Source of the DNA: Promethearchaeota archaeon
Lineage (GTDB): Archaea; Asgardarchaeota; Lokiarchaeia; Sigynarchaeales; SOKP01
DNA: 10,763 nt
Direction of reading: 5' to 3'
NCBI GenBank assembly: GCA_030605085.1
Contig: JAUWBH010000191.1
Location: 1-10,763, forward strand
Part shown: positions 1 to 5,095 of the stretch, in pieces
Numbering within the stretch: position 1 is the stretch's first letter
How the letters are laid out: every line of letters begins with the position of its first letter
Translations under genes and position numbers: made by a program
Notes under the pieces: model-generated
The model's input: the letters and a program-made list of their open reading frames with translations, nothing else
Told to the model about the DNA's origin: nothing
Database searches by the model: none

Positions 1-108
1 CCGTTCGAGAAAGGTAATAATTTACTTAAAAAAGAACGGGTAATGGGACGCTTAACAACCCAATTATCGGGAAAAATCGAATGGTTTTTAGAAGAAGTAA
101 TCATATAA
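1..108 (+). CDS. 3' end of an unidentified protein (partial)
   Basis: Frame 1 is open from the left edge to TAA at 106-108 and gives 35 residues, beginning Pro-Phe-Glu-Lys and ending Glu-Glu-Val-Ile-Ile. The tail reads as an amphipathic helix (Arg-Leu-Thr-Thr-Gln-Leu-Ser-Gly-Lys-Ile-Glu-Trp-Phe-Leu), which fits the C-terminus of a real protein better than random AT-rich sequence. The region after the stop turns very A+T-rich. No family is recognisable from so short a piece, and the start lies outside the window. It is codirectional with tbp but separated from it by 362 bp, so cotranscription is not implied. Confidence 0.6.
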   Translation, partial: PFEKGNNLLKKERVMGRLTTQLSGKIEWFLEEVII

Positions 109-163
109 AAAATATACAAAAAATTTAACATTTAGTCTAAAATCGAAAAAAAAAGAAGATTTT

Positions 164-197
164 TCATTCATAAAATTTTATAAAATTTTATCATTCA
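164..197. repeat. Tandem palindromic AT repeat with flanking heptamers
   Basis: Two head-to-tail copies of the palindrome TAAAATTTTA (171-180 and 181-190) are flanked by identical heptamers TCATTCA at 164-170 and 191-197. The arrangement is exactly symmetrical in spacing. It could be a binding site, a footprint of a small insertion, or part of the 3' end of the upstream transcript. In such AT-rich DNA chance cannot be excluded. Apart from this, 109-233 shows no gene. Confidence 0.4.
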
Positions 198-240
198 AAT
201 TTGGGACTTTGGTACGTATTTATTTTTAAAACTAAAACAA

Positions 241-351
241 TGGGTGGGTGCAAAATTCAGTGTTGGAAGAATCACATTTTCTTTAAGTTGTGATTTATAA
301 CGAGAAATTTAAAAATGTCAAGACAATAACACTAACATTTGTATCCACCCA
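241..351. mobile_element. 111-bp MITE-like element or structured RNA upstream of tbp
   Basis: The ends are inverted repeats of 14 bp: TGGGTGGGTGCAAA at 241-254 and, on the opposite strand, TGGGTGGATACAAA at 351-338 (12 of 14 identical). Immediately outside them lie direct repeats AAACAA at 235-240 and 352-357, as expected for a target-site duplication. Inside, a second helix pairs 259-265 with 327-333, and a hairpin pairs 270-276 with 289-295. The element has no coding capacity. It stands out as a G/C-rich end motif in very AT-rich DNA. The two terminal mismatches would be G-U pairs in RNA, so a folded transcript is an alternative. On the minus strand the helix is followed by TTGTTTTAGTTTT (240-228), which resembles a terminator tail. 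Confidence 0.6.
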
Positions 352-361
352 AAACAATTCC

Positions 362-438
362 TTTATAAATAATAAATTACTTTATAAAAATTAAAAAAAA
401 AACCACGATATTAACAACTTTCTTTTTTTCATATAAAT
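362..438 (+). promoter_or_regulatory. Candidate TATA boxes for tbp
   Basis: Three TATA-like octamers precede tbp: TTTATAAA at 362-369, TTTATAAA at 381-388 and ATATAAAT at 431-438. The last lies about 33-40 nt before the ATG and would give a short leader, common in archaea. The first two would give a leader of roughly 60-85 nt, or could serve minus-strand transcription across the element at 241-351, because the octamer is palindromic. No Shine-Dalgarno sequence is evident before the tbp ATG, which fits a short or absent leader. Confidence 0.4.
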
Positions 439-470
439 TCAATTCATAATTATCGTAATTAAAAATTAAA

Positions 471-1151
471 ATGGCAGAAGAAGAAATAGAAGAGGAAGAA
501 GAAGAACTGGAAGAAGTACTAGAGGATGGAACAGAAGTAGGTTATAAAATAGAAAATGTAGTAGCCACTGTAATTGTAGAAATTACCGAAAAAATAGATC
601 TTAAACAGATCGCCCGTAAACATGCAGATGTTGAATATAACCCTGAACGCTTCCCAGGATTGGTTATGAGAATTGAAAAGCCTAGAGCGACAATTCTTAT
701 ATTTTCTACCGGAAAAATGGTGGTTACTGGTTTGAGAAAAGCCGCAGATGCTCCTAGAGTCGTAGAAAAAGTAATAAAAAACATTAGAAAAGCTGGTATA
801 AAAGTATCAAATCCAGAAATTACAATTCAAAATATTGTTGCCAGTGGCGATCTACATACTAATATTGATCTCAACATGGCAGCAATTATAATGGACAACG
901 CAATGTTTCTTCGAGCATTTCGCTCGGAGAGTTGAAACGAACCAGAAGTGTTCCCTGGATTAATCTACCGAATGCAAGATCCAAAAACAGTTTTTCTAAT
1001 TTTTAGTACAGGTCGAATAGTTTGTACGGGTGCAAAAAAAAAAGAAATAGTGAGGGACGCGGTTTTAAAGCTAAATCAACAAGTACGCGAATTGGGAGTC
1101 GCTAAAAAAGATATAGGAGGCTCAGAATACCAAGATATTACTTTTATTTAA
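471..1151 (+). CDS. tbp: TATA-binding protein, interrupted by a 30-nt intron
   Basis: TBP binds the TATA box and, with TFB, recruits archaeal RNA polymerase. The reading frame starts at ATG 471 and meets an in-frame TGA at 933-935. The same frame then continues to TAA at 1149-1151. The two halves together contain both TBP repeats: repeat 1 (about residues 25-112) with YNPERFPGL and the IFSTG strand, and repeat 2 (about 116-216) with EPEVFPGL and IFSTG. The four DNA-intercalating phenylalanines would be F61, F78, F151 and F168. The break falls just before EPEVFPGL. Removing nucleotides 907-936 turns Ala-Met-[11 codons including stop]-Glu-Pro into Ala-Met-Tyr-Glu-Pro, matching Tyr56 of the first repeat and the family consensus. 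The mature protein would be 216 residues. The N-terminus is unusually acidic, with 13 Glu in the first 16 residues or so. Without intron removal only a 154-residue protein lacking most of repeat 2 would be made. Confidence 0.95.
907..936 (+). other. Predicted archaeal bulge-helix-bulge intron within tbp
   Basis: The insertion folds as the substrate of archaeal tRNA-splicing endonuclease. A 9-bp inner helix pairs 908-916 with 922-930 around loop ATTTC. Bulge 1 is GTT (905-907). The 4-bp central helix pairs CAAT (901-904) with GTTG (931-934), the last pair being G-U. Bulge 2 is AAA (935-937). The outer helix is short: 900-938 and 899-939 only. Cutting each 3-nt bulge after its second base gives exon ends ...GCAATGT and ACGAACC..., so the joined message reads GCA ATG TAC GAA CCA (Ala-Met-Tyr-Glu-Pro). 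The structure-predicted cut sites and the protein-predicted cut sites agree exactly. The stop codon lies partly in the central helix, inside the intron. Confidence 0.88.
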
Positions 1152-1187
1152 TTTTGATTTATTTAATATCAAAATTTATTTTTTTTC
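1150..1187. terminator. Hairpin plus T-run between convergent genes
   Basis: ATTTTGAT (1151-1158) and ATCAAAAT (1168-1175) form an 8-bp stem, extended to 9 bp by A1150-T1176, with a 9-nt loop. A run of eight T follows at 1179-1186. It begins inside the tbp stop codon and overlaps the end of the converging minus-strand gene, so it probably ends tbp transcription. The T-run also codes for C-terminal lysines of the opposing gene. Confidence 0.6.
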
Positions 1188-1478
1188 ATCATTTTTTATA
1201 TGGTAAAGTTTGCGAGATATTATATTCTGAAACTCTCTAAGAACGGGCACATTTACAATTCCTTCATTATTATTATCTAAATAAATAAGGATTAATTCTC
1301 CAGAACTTAAATCTTTAAATCCAGAAATATCAAAATGATTTAGATTTCTATTACAAGTGATATATATCGAATCATTTTGATCTTCGTAATTTAACTTTGA
1401 ATCACATATAGGGCAGTAATTAAGATTTATCGAATGGAAGATTTGAGTTAATGTATTTTTTTTAGAAAAGATAGTCAT
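1176..1478 (-). CDS. Small zinc-ribbon-like protein of unknown function
   Basis: The 100-residue protein starts at ATG (1478-1476). A probable metal site is formed by Cys22-x2-Cys25 (YCPIC) and Cys42 with His48 (TCNRNLNHF), giving a CxxC...CxxxxxH arrangement like a single zinc ribbon. The rest is polar with short hydrophobic strands (ELILIYLD). The C-terminus is lysine/glutamate-rich. No signal peptide or membrane segment is seen. It converges on tbp, its stop lying 25 bp from the tbp stop, and follows the acylphosphatase gene on the same strand after a 96-bp gap. I do not recognise a named family. Codon use and composition match the neighbours, and the ordered Cys/His pattern supports a real gene. 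Confidence 0.7.
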   Translation of the reverse strand: MTIFSKKNTLTQIFHSINLNYCPICDSKLNYEDQNDSIYITCNRNLNHFDISGFKDLSSGELILIYLDNNNEGIVNVPVLREFQNIISRKLYHIKNDEKK

Positions 1479-1574
1479 AAACTTTCAAATTCTTAAAGCG
1501 TTATTTAAGGTAAGTAATATAGAGATAATACATCAAAAATAAAAGAATTTTCAGGTTCTAACATCTATCTATTT

Positions 1575-1847
1575 TTAAAAAGTGTAGTCAAAGCTTTTAA
1601 ACTTGCTTTGAAATTCTTTAAATTCGTGTTCTACTTTTTTTACTATTGCGTGCTTAGGACCTTTTTTAGAAAATTCCAGCAATTCAAGTAATTTATCCTC
1701 AGAACCTTCTGCTTCTATGTAAACGCTTCCATCGGGCATATTTTTAACAAATCCAGTTAACCCTAATTTACGGGCTACTTTTCGAGTAGTATAGCGAAAG
1801 AATATGCCTTGAACCAGCCCATAAACTTTTATAATAATTTGTTTCAT
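1575..1847 (-). CDS. acyP: Acylphosphatase
   Basis: A 90-residue cytosolic enzyme of full family length that hydrolyses carboxyl-phosphate bonds such as acetyl or carbamoyl phosphate. The signature is complete. The phosphate-binding loop VYGLVQGIFFR (8-18) ends in the catalytic Arg18. It is followed by a helix with RKVARKLGLTGFV, and then the catalytic Asn36 in GFVKNMPDGSV. The strand SVYIEAEG and the C-terminal FDYTF complete the ferredoxin-like fold. It starts at ATG 9 bp after the stop of the aminotransferase gene, so the two are probably cotranscribed. No functional link between them is obvious, because acylphosphatase genes occur in many contexts. Confidence 0.96.
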   Translation of the reverse strand: MKQIIIKVYGLVQGIFFRYTTRKVARKLGLTGFVKNMPDGSVYIEAEGSEDKLLELLEFSKKGPKHAIVKKVEHEFKEFQSKFKSFDYTF

Positions 1848-1856
1848 AAAATATAT

Positions 1857-3002
1857 TTAACTTTTTACTTGTTTATTTCCTAAATTTCTCATTATGTTAA
1901 TATTTTCGTTTAACATATCCTTAGTAATGTTTGGATGAATATCTAACGCAAAAACCTCTCTGGCAACCTTTTCTACAACAGGCAACTTAATCTTAGTGTA
2001 ATCAATCTCTTTCCCATAAAAAGGGCAAGAAAATGGACAGCCTCTTGGGTACGCGATTTTTTGCTGAAATAACTTTGTTTCGTATAGAGGTTTAGGATAA
2101 AGTATCTTACTACTTGGAAATTTTGAGATAAACTGATTTTTATCTAAACCAATATCTTCAGGACGTATTCTTCCAATCCAGTAATTAAAGGCAGGTTCGC
2201 AATATTCTGGAATATACGGTGATTCAATACCATCAATTTTATTTACAGCATCGGTTAAAATTTGTGCGTTTTCATTTCTAATTTTTACATATTCATCTAA
2301 CTTCTTCAATTGAACTCGTCCAATTGCACCTTGAATTTCTGTCATCCGATAGTTCCAACCTAAGCGATTGTACGTATACCAATAAGGTTCACCATGATGT
2401 CTTATTAAACGACATTGCCTTGCAAGTCTATTGTTATTAGTCGTTACCAAACCCCCTTCTCCTGTTGTCATATTTTTTGACGGATAAAAACTGAAAGTGC
2501 CTAAATCTCCTATTGAACCAACTCTTTTACCTTTAAACTTTGCCCCATAAGCTTGACATGCGTCTTCTATGACAAATAAATTGTTTTCCTTTGCTATATC
2601 TAAAAGTAGATCCATATCAGCAGTAACTCCAGCTAAGTGTACGGGAATTATTGCTTTTGTCTTATCTGAGATTTTTTCTTCGACTGATTCAGGATCTAAT
2701 GTATAAGTTTTATTATCTATATCTGCAAAGATTGGTATTGCATTATTATGCAAAACAGAACTAGCAGTCGCTATAAACGTAAACGGAGAGACAATCACTT
2801 CGTCGCCAGGTCCAATATCCAACGATGCTAACGCAATGTGGAGAGCAGCAGTTCCAGAATTGACGCCGATTGCGTGTTTTACCCCTATATATTCAGCAAA
2901 TTCCTTTTCAAACGATTCAACGCATTTACCAGTCAATAAAGATAGCATCTGAGATTTCATTACCTTAATTACTTCTTTTTGCTCTTCCTCTGTGATATTC
3001 AA
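1857..3002 (-). CDS. DegT/DnrJ/EryC1/StrS family PLP aminotransferase
   Basis: A fold-type I PLP enzyme of 381 residues, usual length for the family, which transfers amino groups to keto-sugars or cyclitols. Visible landmarks: FEKEFAEYIG (31-40), NSGTAAL (48-54), PGDEVIVSPFTF (65-76), VHLAG (121-125), the PLP-contacting IEDACQAYGA (145-154), and SFYPSKNMTTGEGG (171-184) with the Schiff-base Lys176. The C-terminal GCPFSCPFYG and IDYTKIKLPVVE are typical of some sugar aminotransferase subfamilies. The exact substrate cannot be read from sequence. The start used here is TTG at 3002-3000. The frame is open eight further codons upstream (after two TAA) with an ATT among them. Families of this type often begin a few residues earlier (Lys-Leu-Asn-Ile-Thr-Glu-Glu-Glu), so a slightly longer N-terminus is possible. 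No other nucleotide-sugar genes are nearby. Confidence 0.93.
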   Translation of the reverse strand: MNITEEEQKEVIKVMKSQMLSLLTGKCVESFEKEFAEYIGVKHAIGVNSGTAALHIALASLDIGPGDEVIVSPFTFIATASSVLHNNAIPIFADIDNKTYTLDPESVEEKISDKTKAIIPVHLAGVTADMDLLLDIAKENNLFVIEDACQAYGAKFKGKRVGSIGDLGTFSFYPSKNMTTGEGGLVTTNNNRLARQCRLIRHHGEPYWYTYNRLGWNYRMTEIQGAIGRVQLKKLDEYVKIRNENAQILTDAVNKIDGIESPYIPEYCEPAFNYWIGRIRPEDIGLDKNQFISKFPSSKILYPKPLYETKLFQQKIAYPRGCPFSCPFYGKEIDYTKIKLPVVEKVAREVFALDIHPNITKDMLNENINIMRNLGNKQVKS

Positions 3003-3109
3003 TTTAACATCAAGAATTTTTTGTTATTAATTTTTAATTATAGTTTAAGTAAAAAATAGTATGTAATCCATAAGAATATGTTTATTTAACTATATAAAGG
3101 TTAAATCTT

Positions 3110-3751
3110 TCAAAATTTCAGGAAATAGAGATTATTTTTTTCACTGTATTCAATTATTTTGTCGTTAATGAGAGTATTAATAACAACTTTTAACTGATTT
3201 TCGTTAATTTTCACATACTCTTTAAGGCCTTCAAAATTGAGCCCATCGTGTATAGATAATAAATATAGAATTATATTTTTTGGCTCTTTTAAATAATCTG
3301 AATTCAGAACTTTTCCAAATCTTTTTTCCAAGAAATAGTTTCTCATTTTTACTTCTGCCAATTCCTGGCTTAACTTAATAATAACCGCTTCCCTTGCTTT
3401 AAAAACATGTAAACTTAAATTAAACATATTTTCTAAATGTGCCTTTAATTCTTCTTCAACGGTTAAATATAAATCAAGTTCTTTGTTAAATTCTTCAAGT
3501 ACTATTATGTAATCCTTGCCATCCTCGTGTTTTTCTAAAACAATAACAATAATAAGTTCTTTCTCAGAATTGTAAAATGAAACAGAGTACCAATCCAATT
3601 CTTCTGATATAATGTAAGATTCTGTAAAGTTATGACTAATTTGAATTTGTTGAACAGCATTATTAGGTATCTGTAAATCTTTGGGATATTTTAAATAGAT
3701 CGTTCCACCTTCCAATTCGTCCCAGCTAATTAAAAATATGCCACGAGGAAT
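3110..3751 (-). CDS. Unknown protein with C-terminal winged-helix-like region; probable ATT start
   Basis: The first standard start is TTG at 3715-3713 (201 residues). The frame remains open 14 codons upstream and encodes Ile-Pro-Arg-Gly-Ile-Phe-Leu-Ile-Ser-Trp-Asp-Glu directly before it. This reads as the missing first beta strand of a domain that continues EGGTIYLKYP. Starting at ATT (3751-3749) gives 213 residues and a Shine-Dalgarno GTGAT (3761-3757) at 5-nt spacing. Visible regions: a beta-rich N-terminal domain to about residue 95, a charged helical stretch (about 95-150, EELKAHLENMFNLSL, LAEVKMRNYFLEKRF), and a C-terminal helical segment with final strand (NIILYLLSIHDGL... VVINTLINDKIIEYSEKNNLYFLKF) resembling a winged helix. 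The N-terminal part could be a longin/roadblock-like alpha-beta domain, but that is a guess. It precedes the aminotransferase by 107 bp on the same strand. Confidence 0.75.
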   Translation of the reverse strand: MPRGIFLISWDELEGGTIYLKYPKDLQIPNNAVQQIQISHNFTESYIISEELDWYSVSFYNSEKELIIVIVLEKHEDGKDYIIVLEEFNKELDLYLTVEEELKAHLENMFNLSLHVFKAREAVIIKLSQELAEVKMRNYFLEKRFGKVLNSDYLKEPKNIILYLLSIHDGLNFEGLKEYVKINENQLKVVINTLINDKIIEYSEKNNLYFLKF

Positions 3752-3756
3752 ATTGA

Positions 3757-3761
3757 ATCAC
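3757..3761 (-). promoter_or_regulatory. Shine-Dalgarno site supporting an ATT start
   Basis: On the minus strand GAGTGAT (3763-3757) resembles the consensus GAGGTGAT, and its GTGAT matches the anti-Shine-Dalgarno end of archaeal 16S rRNA. Five bases (TCAAT) separate it from ATT at 3751-3749. No such site lies before the TTG at 3715. An AT-rich TATA-like tract (TTTATATTTTATATT, about 3793-3808) lies further upstream and could be the promoter. Confidence 0.5.
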
Positions 3762-3864
3762 TCGAAATTACAATTATCTTTACTTAATTAAATATAAAAT
3801 ATAAATACTATTCATATAATTTTTTGGTCGTAGATATCCTAAAAATTATTCCATATTTTCTTGA

Positions 3865-3894
3865 GTTAAATATGAATTTAACATAAAATTTAAC
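3865..3894. promoter_or_regulatory. Inverted and direct repeats overlapping the GIY-YIG gene promoter
   Basis: GTTAAAT (3865-3871) and ATTTAAC (3876-3882) form a perfect inverted repeat around ATGA, and ATTTAAC recurs at 3888-3894. Between them ATAAAATTT (3883-3891) is a fair TATA box about 30 nt before the ATG at 3920. A repeat placed directly upstream of and overlapping the TATA element is where an archaeal repressor or activator would bind. The region 3752-3919 is a divergent promoter gap with no coding content. AT-rich composition makes chance repeats likely enough to keep confidence low. Confidence 0.35.
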
Positions 3895-3919
3895 AAAAAG
3901 TAAGAACAAAGTATTATTG

Positions 3920-4192
3920 ATGGATAATGTCTATTATGTTTATATTTTAGAAGTTATTGCTAAGAATGGTAAAAAAAGCTTTTATACAGGATACACTAAC
4001 AACTTTTATCATAGAATATCTAAACATAAAAAGGGATTTGGAGCAAAATTTTGTCGTGGGAGGAAAGATATAAAATTAAAATATCTTGAATCGTTTACCA
4101 ATAGAAAAGAAGCGATGGGTAGGGAGCGAGAAATTAAATCTTATTCTAAACAAAAAAAATTGGAGTTAATTAAAAGTTTTAACGATAGTTGA
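3920..4192 (+). CDS. GIY-YIG domain endonuclease-like protein
   Basis: A 90-residue stand-alone GIY-YIG domain of the small UPF0213/COG2827 type. The two signature strands appear as YYVYIL (5-10) and FYTGYTN (21-27). They are followed by the catalytic-type Arg32 in HRISKHKKGFGAKF, and by REREIK (68-73), where the metal-binding Glu of the family is expected (Glu69), then SKQKKLELI. These residues are all present, so nuclease chemistry is possible. The cellular role of the stand-alone family is not well defined. A TTG lies directly before the ATG at 3920. The ATG is preferred because it is the standard start and costs only one residue. The gene ends 8 bp before pstK, implying cotranscription. 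Its basic character (many Lys/Arg) fits nucleic acid binding. Confidence 0.88.
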   Translation: MDNVYYVYILEVIAKNGKKSFYTGYTNNFYHRISKHKKGFGAKFCRGRKDIKLKYLESFTNRKEAMGREREIKSYSKQKKLELIKSFNDS

Positions 4193-4200
4193 TATAACCG

Positions 4201-5007
4201 TTGGTTAAAAAAATAAAAAATTTCTTGGTTTGTCTTGTAGGGTTGCCAGCTTCTGGTAAAACTACATTTGCTAATAAATTAAAAAATATTTTAGAGAAGA
4301 GATTTAATGATTTTAAAGTAAAGATAGTCGATCCTGATAAAATTAGGGATATTATTGCGCCAGAGGAATTTGAATATAAAGAAGAGCAAAAAGTCCGTAA
4401 AAAAAATTTGGAGGCGGTAAGAAAAGCGTTAAAAAAGGGATTTGTAGTTATTAGCGATAATTTAAATTATTATACCAGTATGAGGCACGATTTAAAGAAA
4501 ATCGCTGAGAATTTAAGTCTTAGATTTTTTATAATTCATATATCAACTCCACTTGAAATTTGCCTAAAATGGAACGAAGATAGAGGAACACTAATTCCTA
4601 ACGAGGTCATTGAAAAAATATATAACAAATTTGATAATTTTGGTAAATATAATTGGGACTATCCAATCGAAAAATATGATATGTCCCTAATCAAAAATCT
4701 AGATGAACACCTTGAAAAATTAGTTGATGTTATAATTCAAGACCTAGAATCTTTAAATGATGTAATAAATATTGAGAAAGAAAAAAAAAGACGCTCAAAT
4801 TTCGATAATGAGAAATTAGATAAAATAACGAGAAATATAATTGGAGAATTGTTAAGAAATCCTAATAATCGTTCTTTTAAAAACAAACTAATCAAATATA
4901 GAAAATCATTTGTAAAAGCTAATTTAAATAAATTTTTAAGCGAGTCAGAAATATCGAATACTTTTAAAGATTACTTAGAAAAAAGTTTAAACACGAGAAT
5001 ATCCTAA
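4201..5007 (+). CDS. pstK: O-phosphoseryl-tRNA(Sec) kinase
   Basis: PSTK phosphorylates Ser-tRNA(Sec) with ATP to make Sep-tRNA(Sec), which SepSecS converts to selenocysteinyl-tRNA. The 268-residue length fits archaeal PSTK. Visible features: P-loop GLPASGKT (14-21), DPDKIRD (44-50) after the second strand, the PSTK/Kti12-type motif SDNLNYYTSMR (85-95), then HISTPLEICLKWNEDRG (113-129) and IPNEVIEKIYNKFD (132-145). The last two match the methanococcal enzyme as I remember it, including the Arg-Gly lid and the run ending Trp152-Asp153. The C-terminal helical part (DKITRNIIGELL ... YRKSFVKANLNKFL) also resembles the tRNA-binding C-terminal domain of that enzyme, which favours PSTK over the related Kti12. 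The start is TTG at 4201, since an in-frame TAA lies at 4195-4197 and no ATG is near. It is 8 bp downstream of the GIY-YIG gene. No selenoprotein gene is recognised in the window. Confidence 0.85.
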   Translation: MVKKIKNFLVCLVGLPASGKTTFANKLKNILEKRFNDFKVKIVDPDKIRDIIAPEEFEYKEEQKVRKKNLEAVRKALKKGFVVISDNLNYYTSMRHDLKKIAENLSLRFFIIHISTPLEICLKWNEDRGTLIPNEVIEKIYNKFDNFGKYNWDYPIEKYDMSLIKNLDEHLEKLVDVIIQDLESLNDVINIEKEKKRRSNFDNEKLDKITRNIIGELLRNPNNRSFKNKLIKYRKSFVKANLNKFLSESEISNTFKDYLEKSLNTRIS

Positions 5008-5095
5008 GAATTTTTTGAATTTAAAATTATAAAAAATAATAAAAAAGAACATAAACATTAATTACTTTATTTACTTGAATTAAATATTAAACTAA

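Noticed and set aside
241..351. Possible 5S rRNA, because of size near 115 nt and a long terminal helix
   Set aside because: None of the conserved 5S loop sequences are present on either strand, and the internal sequence is too AT-rich.
933..935. In-frame TGA in tbp as a selenocysteine codon, suggested by pstK in the same window
   Set aside because: Read-through would leave an 11-residue insertion replacing a single conserved Tyr in a rigid part of TBP, whereas removal of the 30-nt bulge-helix-bulge insert restores the consensus exactly.
948..1151. Separate 67-residue gene starting at GTG 948
   Set aside because: It is the second half of TBP in the same frame; the GTG codes for the conserved Val of EPEVFPGL.
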